Of a stretch of 64,000 nt of DNA, positions 50,158 to 58,577 are shown piece after piece (within the stretch, counting starts at the first letter, position 1; every line of letters begins with the position of its first letter). The notes under the pieces are model-generated. The model worked only from the letters and a program-made list of their open reading frames with translations. It did not search any database and was not told the origin of the DNA. The position numbers were made by a program, and so were the translations under genes. Source of the DNA: an uncultured Thermoanaerobaculia bacterium (GTDB lineage Bacteria; Acidobacteriota; Thermoanaerobaculia; Multivoradales; Multivoraceae); NCBI GenBank assembly GCA_951812325.1, contig OX638294.1:3386859-3450858 (forward strand), written 5' to 3'.

Positions 50158-50281
50158 TTACGGATCCATGACCAGGGTGTGGCGGCTGTTGCCGCCGGGC
50201 ATGACCTGGAGGGCGCGCTCGTGGAGCGACCGCGAGGCCGAGTCGTCGCGGAGGTAGCGCTCGGTGCTCGTCCCGGTCACT
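50158..50281 (-). pseudogene. Fragment of a class III aminotransferase gene (N-terminus)
   Basis: From GTG at 50281 the minus strand encodes VTGTSTERYLRDDSASRSLH, then ERALQVMPGGNSRHT and LVMDP before a TAA. S-x-x-L-x-E-R-A-x-x-V-M-P-G-G-N-S-R-H-T is the N-terminal block of glutamate-1-semialdehyde aminotransferase-like enzymes, normally followed by PYPIYAxRGEG. Only these 41 residues remain. It lies directly after the sulfatase gene at 50285; the rest of the gap 50010-50157 shows nothing. Confidence 0.75.
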
Positions 50282-50284
50282 CTC

Positions 50285-52108
50285 TCACTTTCTGCGTACA
50301 TAGACGTAGTAGGCGCTCGCGATGACCTCGCGCCCTTGGTCGAGCCAGGTGTGCAGCGCGATGGGGCCTTTCGGCAATGACACGGTGAACACCGCCTCCG
50401 TGTCGTCTTCGCCCACCGGTGTGGTGAGACCTTCGTAGCCGTAAGGCGGCTTCTCGCCGATATCCAGGTGGTGGTGGTTGCTGATGAACAGGCGGGCCGA
50501 GGTGATGGGCAGCTTCGTGCCGCCCTCGGGCGCCGAGGCAAGCGGCACGTCGATTTCGCGCGGCCAGCGCCGCAGAGCGAACTCGTACTCGCCCGCCTCC
50601 GCCACCTCGAGCAGCCAGTACCCGGTCTTGCGCGTTCCGACGCGCACCTGCCTCTGCTGGTCGACGAACACGTCGAGCCACTCGCAGCCGGTCAGCATCA
50701 TCGGGTTCTCGATGTCGTCCCCGATGACGATCCGCTGGGGCTCGTTGGCGGTGGCGGCCACTTCATCCCACCACTCGTGGAGATGGTCCCGCATCCTGGC
50801 GACGACCTCGGGGCGCCGGTCGATCACGTTCGTCGTTTGCAGCGGATCGGATTCCAGGTCGTAGAGCTCCCGGTTCTCGAGCAGCCGCCACTGCTTCCAG
50901 AGGACCCCCGCGTGACTCCGCGTGAGGATGGACTGGGTGTACGGCGAGGGGTAGTTGAACCCGGACGGCATGCGGCTGTAGTTGATGATCAGCATGCGGT
51001 CTTCGGGAACGCCGGCATCGCCGCGCAGCACTGGCGCCAGGCTCGTGCCGCTGAAGTTCGCGGCGGCCGCCGTTTCGATCCCGGAGAGGTCCAGGAGCGT
51101 CGGCAGGACGTCTTGCACCTGGGTCAGGCCGGTCACATCCTGCGGGTCCGCCAGGTTGCCGTTCGGCCAACTGATGAAGAAGGGCACCCGATGGCCGCCT
51201 TCCCAGAGTTCGGTCTTCATTCCGCGCATGCCCGCGTTGAAGTAGAGCGGACCGTGGGTGCTGCCGTTGTCCGTCATGAAGATCAGGATGGTGTTTTCTC
51301 TCAAGCCCTCTTCCTCAAGGAACTCGACGAGCTTGCCCATGTTCGTGTCGATGTTCCGGACCATCCCCAGGTAACTGCCTAGCCGGCTCTTCAACTGCGG
51401 GTTCAATTCGTCGAACTCGGGTCGGGCCAGCGCGGCGGCCAGCGCGGCTTCGTCCTCCTCCTTGGCGATCAGCGGGCCGTGGGGCGTGTTCGGGGCGATG
51501 TAGGTCAGGAAGGGCGTTCCGGACTCTGCGGAGCGCTTCATGTGGTCGATCGCTTCGTCGAAGAAGATGTCCGTGCAGTACCCCTTGAACGCCTCTCGCC
51601 TGCCGTTCCGGATGTAGGTGTCGTCGAAATAGTCGTTGCCCCAGAAGTCGGGCACCGAGCCGATATGGGAGGAGGGGAACCACACGGTTTCGTGGAATCC
51701 GCGGTCCTCCGGCCGGAAGGGGTAGTTGTCGCCGAGGTGCCACTTGCCGAACACGCCAGTGCTGTAACCCGCCTCGGCGAAGATGTCGGCCATCGTCGGA
51801 ATCTCGGGCCGCAGGAGCGCCCGACCGCTGCTCACGTTGATCGCGCCGTTGCGGGCCGCGTCCATGCCGGTCAGCAGTTGGCCGCGGGTGGGGGTACACA
51901 TCGGCGCGACGTGGAAGTCGTCCAGCCGAACGCTCTCGCCGCGCAGCCGGTCGAGGTGCGGCGTTTCGAGCACGGGGTTCCCGTGAGCGGAGACTTCGCC
52001 GTAGCCCTGGTCGTCCGTCATCACGATGACGACGTTGGGGGGTTGCGCGAAGGCGGTCGCGGCGACCGCGCAAGGCAGAACGCCGAGAAGAGTCGTTGCC
52101 AGCCTCAC
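50285..52108 (-). CDS. Arylsulfatase with C-terminal beta domain, secreted
   Basis: 607 aa. Signal peptide LGVLPCAVAATAFAQ. PNVVIVMTDDQGYGEVSAHG has the metal-binding Asp pair (32-33), and the formylglycine site is VAPMCTPTRGQLLTG (Cys71). FGKWHLGDNYPF, APNTPHGPL and IFMTDNGSTHGP complete the active site. After about residue 450 comes a beta-rich domain (VGTRKTGYWLLEVAEAGEYE, ITSARLFISNHHHLD), usual in one group of marine sulfatases. It removes sulfate outside the cytoplasm and needs a formylglycine-generating enzyme not seen here. It differs from the sulfatase at 40888 and is not a recent copy. Confidence 0.93.
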   Translation of the reverse strand: MRLATTLLGVLPCAVAATAFAQPPNVVIVMTDDQGYGEVSAHGNPVLETPHLDRLRGESVRLDDFHVAPMCTPTRGQLLTGMDAARNGAINVSSGRALLRPEIPTMADIFAEAGYSTGVFGKWHLGDNYPFRPEDRGFHETVWFPSSHIGSVPDFWGNDYFDDTYIRNGRREAFKGYCTDIFFDEAIDHMKRSAESGTPFLTYIAPNTPHGPLIAKEEDEAALAAALARPEFDELNPQLKSRLGSYLGMVRNIDTNMGKLVEFLEEEGLRENTILIFMTDNGSTHGPLYFNAGMRGMKTELWEGGHRVPFFISWPNGNLADPQDVTGLTQVQDVLPTLLDLSGIETAAAANFSGTSLAPVLRGDAGVPEDRMLIINYSRMPSGFNYPSPYTQSILTRSHAGVLWKQWRLLENRELYDLESDPLQTTNVIDRRPEVVARMRDHLHEWWDEVAATANEPQRIVIGDDIENPMMLTGCEWLDVFVDQQRQVRVGTRKTGYWLLEVAEAGEYEFALRRWPREIDVPLASAPEGGTKLPITSARLFISNHHHLDIGEKPPYGYEGLTTPVGEDDTEAVFTVSLPKGPIALHTWLDQGREVIASAYYVYVRRK

Positions 52109-52219
52109 GATCGAATCTCCATGATGAGTGTTTCCAAGAGGGAGCGGTGGCAGGCAGCGTAGCGGAGACCTGGCGGTTCAAGGGTGGTGCACGCCCGGCG
52201 CGATACGATGCTATGCCCG

Positions 52220-54325
52220 ATGAAGCACAATCTGACGCGGCGCCTGGGCGGCGGCCCTTGGCCACGCCCCCTGCTTTTCCTGGCAGCCGCACTTGCCGCC
52301 GTCGCCGGCTTTGCCGAGGACAAGCGGCCGATGACCATCGTCGAGCTGATCGACGTGCCGGGGGTGGGCAGTCCACGAATCTCCCCGGACGGCGCCCAGC
52401 TCCTCTACACCCGCTCCGACACGGACTGGAAGAAGAACGGTCGCACGACCCACATCCGGCGGATCGGCGTGGACGGCACGGGAGACGTTCGGCTGACCTA
52501 CGGCGAGAAGGGGGACCGGAGCCCGCGCTGGTCGCCGGACGGGAGCTTCGTGGCCTTCCTCGCGAACCGGGGCGAGGAGGACTCCACGCAGATCCATCTT
52601 CTGCCGAACGGTGGTGGGGAAGCCGCTGCGTTGACGAGCCACGAGAGTTCGGTTCAGAGCTTCGAGTTCTCCCCGGACGGCGAGCACATCTTCTTCCTCG
52701 CTGCGGATCCGAAGACTGCCGAGGAGAAGAAGAAGGAGGAACTGAAGGACGACGTCTTCGCCTTCGACGAGGACTACAAGCAGCGCCACCTGTTCCGAGT
52801 CGCCTGGACGGGCGACGACCGGGGCGAGGAAGAGCGGATCACCGAGGGCGACTTCTCGGTCGTCGGGTTTCGCATCTCGGCGGACGGCGCCCGGATCGCG
52901 CACCACCGGGCGCCCTCGCCGCTCTTCGACAATCGGGACGAGGGCGAGGTCTGGATCATGGATGCCGACGGCGGCAATGCTCTGCAGCTCACCGACAACA
53001 CGGTGAGCGAGTCCGGCGCCGAGCTGTCGCCGGACGGACAGCGCGTCCTGTTCGTTTCCAACTCCAGCGCCGACCTGGAGACGTACTTCAACACGAACAT
53101 CTTCGTCGTGCCGGCCGGCGGTGGAGCGCACCGCCTGCTCTACGAGGGCATGCCGCACGAGGTCGACGGCGCCCGCTGGGCGGACGACGGCACGATCTGT
53201 TTCACCGCGAACACCGGGGTTCGCAGCCAGCTCTTCCATGCCGCCGTGGACGACGCTCAGCCTGTGGCCCTGACCGAAGGCGACCACGCGCTGGGTTCGT
53301 GGGCCTGGTCGAAGGCCACGGGCCAGCACGCCTTCACGATGAACCGCCGGGAAAGCCCGGGGGACATCCATGTGATGCCGGCCGAGGGCGGGACTCCCGT
53401 CAAGGTGACCTCCGTCTTCGACTACCTCGACGAGACCTTCCTGCTGCCCCGGCAGGAGGCGGTCCGCTGGCCGGGCGAGGACGGCGTGGAAGTGGAGGGC
53501 CTCCTCTACTACCCGCTCGACTACGAGGAAGGGAACCGTTACCCGATCGTCGTCCAGACGCACGGTGGACCGGCGGCCTCGGACAAGTTCGGATTCGGCC
53601 GCTGGTCGAACTACGTCCAGGTGCTGGCCGCCCGCGGCTACTTCGTCTTCAAACCGAACTACCGGGGCAGCACCGGCTACGGCGACTTGTTCCTGCGCGA
53701 CATGGTCGGCCACTACTTCCACCAGGCGCACCTCGACGTGATGACCGGGGTCGACCACCTGATCGAACGCGGACTCGTCGACGGCGACCGGATGGCCAAG
53801 ATGGGCTGGAGCGGCGGCGGTCACATGACGAACAAGATCATCACCCACACGGACCGCTTCAAGGCGGCGTCCTCAGGCGCCGGCGCGGTGAACTGGATCT
53901 CGATGTACGGCCAGAGTGACGTGCGGACCTACCGCACTCCCTGGTTCGGCGGGACGCCCTGGGAGGAGGACGCTCCGATTGGCGTCTACTGGGAGAACTC
54001 GCCGCTCAGGGACATCTACAAGGTGACGACGCCGACGATCGTTCTGGTCGGCGAGAACGACGTCCGGGTGCCGCCGCCCCAGTCGGTCGAGCTCTACCGG
54101 GCGTTGAAGGCGAACGGAGTGGAGACCCATCTCTACATCGCGCCGCGCGAGCCCCACGGCTGGGGCGAACTCCGCCATGCGCTGTTCAAGGTGAACGTGG
54201 AGATCGACTGGTTCGAGCGCCACGTCCGGGGTATCGAGTACGAGTGGGAGACGGCTCCCGGGTCGGACGAGGACGAGGACACCGAGGACACCGAGGACAC
54301 CGGCCTGCCGTCGTCGCCGGGATAA
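52220..54325 (+). CDS. S9 family prolyl oligopeptidase-like peptidase, secreted
   Basis: 701 aa from ATG at 52220; an open frame begins at 52184. Signal peptide PLLFLAAALAAVAGFAE. Residues about 40-400 are a propeller of WD40-like/TolB repeats (GSPRISPDGAQLLYTRS, SPRWSPDGSFVAFLAN, GAELSPDGQRVLFVSN). The alpha/beta-hydrolase domain has KMGWSGGGHMTNK (Ser about 530), VLVGENDVRVPPP (Asp about 615) and IAPREPHGWGELRH (His about 645), a full catalytic triad. It cuts short peptides, probably from the N-terminal side (acylaminoacyl- or dipeptidyl-peptidase type). The C-terminus is a short acidic tail from a 9-bp repeat (EDTEDTEDT). Confidence 0.92.
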   Translation: MKHNLTRRLGGGPWPRPLLFLAAALAAVAGFAEDKRPMTIVELIDVPGVGSPRISPDGAQLLYTRSDTDWKKNGRTTHIRRIGVDGTGDVRLTYGEKGDRSPRWSPDGSFVAFLANRGEEDSTQIHLLPNGGGEAAALTSHESSVQSFEFSPDGEHIFFLAADPKTAEEKKKEELKDDVFAFDEDYKQRHLFRVAWTGDDRGEEERITEGDFSVVGFRISADGARIAHHRAPSPLFDNRDEGEVWIMDADGGNALQLTDNTVSESGAELSPDGQRVLFVSNSSADLETYFNTNIFVVPAGGGAHRLLYEGMPHEVDGARWADDGTICFTANTGVRSQLFHAAVDDAQPVALTEGDHALGSWAWSKATGQHAFTMNRRESPGDIHVMPAEGGTPVKVTSVFDYLDETFLLPRQEAVRWPGEDGVEVEGLLYYPLDYEEGNRYPIVVQTHGGPAASDKFGFGRWSNYVQVLAARGYFVFKPNYRGSTGYGDLFLRDMVGHYFHQAHLDVMTGVDHLIERGLVDGDRMAKMGWSGGGHMTNKIITHTDRFKAASSGAGAVNWISMYGQSDVRTYRTPWFGGTPWEEDAPIGVYWENSPLRDIYKVTTPTIVLVGENDVRVPPPQSVELYRALKANGVETHLYIAPREPHGWGELRHALFKVNVEIDWFERHVRGIEYEWETAPGSDEDEDTEDTEDTGLPSSPG
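54276..54302 (+). repeat. 9-bp tandem repeat at the end of the peptidase gene
   Basis: GAGGACACC occurs three times in a row, encoding EDTEDTEDT just before the stop. Such runs change length easily by slippage. Confidence 0.7.
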
Positions 54326-54540
54326 TCGGCCTCGCGCTGTTCTGGCAGTGGTTCTGCGTGAGCTCGCTCTACCTCGTGAGCTTCTGCATCCCAGGCGGAC
54401 ACCGGGCTCTCAGCAGGCTGGACCGATTCGTCCGGGTGTGGAACCCCCAACACGCTGTGGGTCCTCATCCCGATGTTCGGACTGGACGTCTCGATCCGCC
54501 TGATCCTCGACGGGACGTACGCGGCGCCAAGCCGCTGAGG
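54326..54540 (+). pseudogene. Possible remnant of a small membrane protein gene
   Basis: In one plus-strand frame GLALFWQWFCVSSLYLVSF looks like a membrane helix, and in another frame further on NTLWVLIPMFGLDVSIRLIL looks like a second one, ending DGTYAAPSR and a stop. No start codon fits, and the family is not recognised. It may be a frameshifted remnant; it fills the gap between the convergent peptidase and cytochrome genes. Confidence 0.35.
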
Positions 54541-55902
54541 TCAGCCGCCGCTGGTCTCGGCCGCTGCCGCTGCTGCCGCTTCCCTCTGCTTGCGACGGAA
54601 CTCGCGCACTTGCTCCATCTGCTGCTTCAGCGCGTCGGGCACGATGAAGGTGGGCATGTTCGTCTGCTGCGCCCTGTCGCTGAAGGTGTAGTGGATGAAG
54701 CCGACCATCATCTCGTCGGTCGTCGCTTCGCCCCAGGTCACGTTCGACGTCGGATCGGGGTTCGCCAGGTTGGCGGTTGAGTTGTCGAACTTCGCGTCGA
54801 CGCGGATCGTCGTGCCCGCCGGGATGACCCTGGGCGCCGTCGGCGTGTAGGTGAGCTGCCAGTTGAAGTCGTAGTTCGGCACGTCCAGCAGGACTTCCTT
54901 CCGGCCGTCCGGGTACTCGGCCGTGAACGTCATCGCCTTGCCCCGCAGGTGCATGTGAGGCGTGAAGTCGAAGAGCACGGCCTCGTGTTCGGTGGTGAAC
55001 GACGACCAGGAGTGGTAGTCGCTCTCGCCGGCCGGGATGTTCAGGGTCGGGTCGACCAGCCACAGGGTCTCCACCACGTTCTCGGGCTTCTCGTCGTGGA
55101 AGTAGAGGCCCATCGTCGTCTGGTCGGCGCCGCCGGTGCCGGGTCCCGGGGTCTTGTGGTAGTGCATCTGGAAGAACAGCGTGCTGTTCGGCGGCATGCG
55201 CATGCCGTGGCCTTCGGCGAACTGGAGCGGCGCCACGCCGGGTCCCCATCCGCCGACGAAGGTCAGGTCCAGGGTCCCGGTCGCGCTCTGTACGCCCGCG
55301 AGCGTGGCGTCGGGTGGCGCGAGGTACGTCAACTGGTGATGTACCCCTTCGAGGAAACCGGGGTGGATCTCGATCGCCCGAATCCAGCGCTCCTCGTCGA
55401 CCGGGTTGTCCACCTGAAGCCACTCGTAGTGATCCTCGATGTCATCGGAGACGTGATACTCCGGGGCCGTGTAGACGAGGTCAGGCGCTCCGAGCTTCCA
55501 CTCCGAAGAGAAGCTTGGCGGCTCTGGCGCCTGTGCGAGGTCGCCGGCCGGTGCGCCCGCGGCCACCCAGCGGTTCAGCGTCTCGATCTCGGCGTCAGAG
55601 AGGCTGGGGTCCTCCACGAACTCGCCGTGCTCCGGGTTCGCGAACCACGGCGGCATTGTTCGGTCGGTCGTGACCTTGCGGATCGACTTCGCCCAGGGGC
55701 GCGTCTCGTCGTAGGTCAGGAGCGACATGGGCGCCGTCTGTCCGGGCCGGTGGCAACTTGCGCAGTTCGCGTGGAGGATGGGTGCTATGTGGTCCGCCCA
55801 GGTGACCTCGGCGGGGTCCACGTTGTTGGCCGCCGGAGCGGCGAGGGCGGCACTCGCGATGAGCGCGAGGCTGGCAATGAGGACGGTGAGACGGGACTTC
55901 AT
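54541..55902 (-). CDS. Cytochrome c / copper type II monooxygenase-like secreted protein (copy 2)
   Basis: 453 aa, paralogue of the protein at 10953-12542 but shorter at the C-terminus. Signal peptide VLIASLALIASAALAA. Haem c motif NCASCHRPGQTAPMS (CxxCH about 49-53), then TYDETRPWAKSIRKV. The copper ligand set is HH in GVHHQLTYL, H-x-H in FFQMHYHKTPG, H-x-H in FTPHMHLRGKAM and Met in TTDEMMVGFIHY, in the same order as in peptidylglycine hydroxylating monooxygenase. Haem and copper in one chain suggests an oxidase or monooxygenase that takes electrons from the haem; this is inference. The LLM oxidoreductase gene lies 106 bp upstream on the same strand. Confidence 0.83.
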   Translation of the reverse strand: MKSRLTVLIASLALIASAALAAPAANNVDPAEVTWADHIAPILHANCASCHRPGQTAPMSLLTYDETRPWAKSIRKVTTDRTMPPWFANPEHGEFVEDPSLSDAEIETLNRWVAAGAPAGDLAQAPEPPSFSSEWKLGAPDLVYTAPEYHVSDDIEDHYEWLQVDNPVDEERWIRAIEIHPGFLEGVHHQLTYLAPPDATLAGVQSATGTLDLTFVGGWGPGVAPLQFAEGHGMRMPPNSTLFFQMHYHKTPGPGTGGADQTTMGLYFHDEKPENVVETLWLVDPTLNIPAGESDYHSWSSFTTEHEAVLFDFTPHMHLRGKAMTFTAEYPDGRKEVLLDVPNYDFNWQLTYTPTAPRVIPAGTTIRVDAKFDNSTANLANPDPTSNVTWGEATTDEMMVGFIHYTFSDRAQQTNMPTFIVPDALKQQMEQVREFRRKQREAAAAAAAETSGG

Positions 55903-56008
55903 CAGGTTCTCCTTGGGCGGATCGGAGTCCGTGTGGAGGCGAGTGTAGCCGGGTCGTCGGGTGCACGGATGGCACGCCGGTGCACCCGGTGCGGAGTGCG
56001 AGGTTCGA

Positions 56009-56935
56009 TCAATCGAACGCGCTCAAGACCTCGTCGTCGATCTGCTGCCAGGCCTCCGGCCGGTTGCCGACGCCGCAGAGGACGACCTCTTCGGCGCCGG
56101 CTTCGAGGTACTGGTGCAGCAGGTCCTGAACGCAGGAAGCGGCGCCCCAGCAATACCAGGGTTGTCCGGGTGACTTCGCGGCTTCCTTGTCGTTCGCGAA
56201 GAGCCGGAAGGGCAGGCCGACCGTTCTCTTGATCTCCGCCGGGTCGCGGCCGGCGTCCTCGCAGTGGCGGTCGAGAACCTTCTGCTTGTGCCGGAAGACA
56301 TCGACTCCGGCCGGGTGCCAGAAGTCCAGATTGCTGATGTCGCCGTAGCGGGCGCAGGTGCGCAGCGTCCGCTTCTCGCCGTTGCCGCCGATCAGGATGG
56401 GGATGTTGGCCGTCCGGGTGGACCGCGGCCGGGTCGAACCCGGCGCCAGCGGCGCCTCGTCCAGGCGGTAGTGGTTGCCCTCGAACGTGACCTTCTCGCC
56501 CTCCTCCGCCGTGAACAGGAGGCGGATGAGCTGAGCCGCTTCCTCCAGGCGGTCGGAGCGCTCGCGCAGGGAGGGGAAGTCCCAGCCGTAGGCCTCATGT
56601 TCGCGCTCGAACCAGGCGGCGCCGATCCCCAGCTCCATCCGTCCGCCGCTGATGTGGTCGACGCTGGCGCAGATCTTCGCGAGCAGGGCCGGATTGCGGT
56701 AGGTCACGCCGCAGGCGAGCGTGCCGAGCCGGACCCGCTCGGTCAGGACCGCCGCCGCCGTGATCAGGGTCCACACCTCGAGGGCCGACAGGTGTTCGTC
56801 GTTGGGAGCGGCCGGCGGCAGGAAGTGATCCGAGAACCACAGGCTGCTCCAGGCGCCGTTCTCGATCGCATGGACTGTGGCCTCGGTTTCGGACCACGGC
56901 ACGCGGTAGCTGCTGAGCTGGGCGCCGAACTCCAT
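56009..56935 (-). CDS. LLM-class flavin-dependent oxidoreductase
   Basis: 308 aa TIM barrel of the luciferase-like family. FGAQLSSYRVPWSE at the start, SLWFSDHFLPP, then VRLGTLACGVTYRNPALLAK, DHISGGRMELGIGAAWFEREHEAYG and IPILIGGNGEKRTLRTCARYGD are the standard blocks. The form with NPALLAKxxxxxDxxSGGRxxLGIGAGW is typical of F420-linked members, but FMN is also possible. It acts in the cytoplasm on an unknown substrate. It is divergent from the symporter at 56988, with only 52 bp between the starts. Confidence 0.9.
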   Translation of the reverse strand: MEFGAQLSSYRVPWSETEATVHAIENGAWSSLWFSDHFLPPAAPNDEHLSALEVWTLITAAAVLTERVRLGTLACGVTYRNPALLAKICASVDHISGGRMELGIGAAWFEREHEAYGWDFPSLRERSDRLEEAAQLIRLLFTAEEGEKVTFEGNHYRLDEAPLAPGSTRPRSTRTANIPILIGGNGEKRTLRTCARYGDISNLDFWHPAGVDVFRHKQKVLDRHCEDAGRDPAEIKRTVGLPFRLFANDKEAAKSPGQPWYCWGAASCVQDLLHQYLEAGAEEVVLCGVGNRPEAWQQIDDEVLSAFD

Positions 56936-56987
56936 GGGGCCGAAGCTACCTCAACTGGTACGCTGTTCCAAGTTTTGACGCGCAGCG

Positions 56988-58577
56988 ATGGCAGACGACA
57001 TCCAGCCTCAGACGGCCGCCGAGTCGCCGGGCCGCCGGCGCCCCGGTCGTCGGCGAATCGTGTCGCTGCGCACCAAGCTCGCCTTCTCCTCCGGCGCCCT
57101 TCAGCAGGGGATGGTGGTTGCCGCCCGCATCACCACCCTGATCTTCTACAACCAGGTCCTTGGAGTGTCGGCGGCGCTGTGCGGCGTCGCCTACCTGGTC
57201 GCGAGCATCGTCGACGCGGTCTCCGATCCGCTGGTCGGGGCGATCTCCGACCGCTTCCAAAGCCGATGGGGGCGTCGCCACCCGTTGATGCTGATGTCGG
57301 CCCTCCCGATCACGGTCTCGTTCTACTTCCTGTATCAGCCCGTCTCCGGACTGGGGGAGGGCAGCCTCTTCGTGTGGCTGCTCTGCTTCCTCGTCCTGCT
57401 CCGCATCGCCACATCCCTCTTCAACATCCCGCGCGACGCGCTGGGCGCGGAGCTCACCGACGACTACCACGAACGGACCTCGGTTTTCGGCTGGTACAAC
57501 GTCTTCGCCACGGGCGCCGCGGTCGGGCTGAGTCTGCTGGTCCTCAACGTGGTCTTTCCGTCCACGCCGGAGTTCAGCAGCGGTTTTCTCGACCCGAGCC
57601 GGTACGTCATCCTGGCCGGGTTCGGCGCCGTCGTGGTTCTCGCGGCCGTTCTGGCGTCGACCTTCGGCACGGTCGACCAGATTCCACATCTGCACCCGAC
57701 CGCGCGCCGGCGCTTCAGCATCCGCGACCACCACGACGAGCTGCGGCAGCTCTTCGCGAATCGTTCTTTCCTGTCGGTGACCGTCTCCTGGCTGACCATC
57801 GCCGCGGCCCAGGGCGTGCTGGACATGGTCAGCGTCTACACCTGGATCTGGGTCTACGACCTGTCGACCGAACAGTTCTCGGTCCTGGCCTTCGCCAAGA
57901 TCCCCGGGATCTTCGTCGCCCTGCCGCTCGCCGCCTGGATGACGCGCCGCTTCAACAAGAAGCCGACCGTGATCATCACCAGCGCGGTCTCGGCCATCCT
58001 GGTGGCCTTTCCGCATGTCCTGCGCCTGGCGGGCCTGTTTCCGGGAAACGACTCGGCGTTGTTGCTGCCCCTGCTGTTCGGGCCGTTGTTCATCGGCTAT
58101 GCCCTGGTGACGGTGATGGCCATCGTGGTCGACTCCCAGTTGGTCGACATCGCGGACGACCACGAACTCCGGACCGGCAGCCGGGCCGAGGGCACGATCT
58201 TTTCGGTTCGGGAGTTCGCGATGAAGGCGACGGAAGGGTTCGGCGGTCTGATCGGAGGCTTCGGACTGGAGCTGATCCGGTTCCCGGCGAACGCGGAACT
58301 GGAGGGAGTGTCGGAGGGCACTCTCACCGGCCTGCTGGTGATGAGCGGGCCGCTCTGCCTCGTGATCTACGGCGTCGGCATCCTGTTCATGACGATGTAC
58401 CGCCTGAACGCCGGCAGGCATGAGGAGATCCTGACCGTGCTGGAAGCACGGCGCGCGGCGCGTGCGACGGCGATTCGCGCCGCAGGATGGTCGCCGCCTC
58501 GCGGCGCGTCTTCTCCGGAAGCCGGCGAGGCCGCCGGCGCACCCGGTCCTGCGGCGCAGGCGCCTGGCGGCGGATGA
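56988..58577 (+). CDS. GPH (MelB-like) cation:sugar symporter family transporter
   Basis: 529 aa with about 12 membrane segments. KLAFSSGALQQGMVVAARIT starts the first helix; DAVSDPLVGAISDRFQSRWGRRHPLML is the signature of glycoside-pentoside-hexuronide:cation symporters, and LGAELTDDYHERTSVFGWYN is the second. The C-terminus (about 490-529) is an odd stretch encoded by palindromic repeat copy D (SSPEAGEAAGAPG). Its stop overlaps the PhyH start by ATGA, so it heads a coupled three-gene operon. The solute is probably a glycoside or related compound. Confidence 0.9.
   Translation: MADDIQPQTAAESPGRRRPGRRRIVSLRTKLAFSSGALQQGMVVAARITTLIFYNQVLGVSAALCGVAYLVASIVDAVSDPLVGAISDRFQSRWGRRHPLMLMSALPITVSFYFLYQPVSGLGEGSLFVWLLCFLVLLRIATSLFNIPRDALGAELTDDYHERTSVFGWYNVFATGAAVGLSLLVLNVVFPSTPEFSSGFLDPSRYVILAGFGAVVVLAAVLASTFGTVDQIPHLHPTARRRFSIRDHHDELRQLFANRSFLSVTVSWLTIAAAQGVLDMVSVYTWIWVYDLSTEQFSVLAFAKIPGIFVALPLAAWMTRRFNKKPTVIITSAVSAILVAFPHVLRLAGLFPGNDSALLLPLLFGPLFIGYALVTVMAIVVDSQLVDIADDHELRTGSRAEGTIFSVREFAMKATEGFGGLIGGFGLELIRFPANAELEGVSEGTLTGLLVMSGPLCLVIYGVGILFMTMYRLNAGRHEEILTVLEARRAARATAIRAAGWSPPRGASSPEAGEAAGAPGPAAQAPGGG
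58502..58545 (+). repeat. Dispersed palindromic repeat, copy D (inside a gene)
   Basis: GCGGCGCGTCTTCTCCGG then AAGCCGGCGAGGCCGCCGGC and GCACCC. The flank and core match copy C at 46951-46988. It encodes the last part of the symporter and does not break the frame. Confidence 0.65.
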
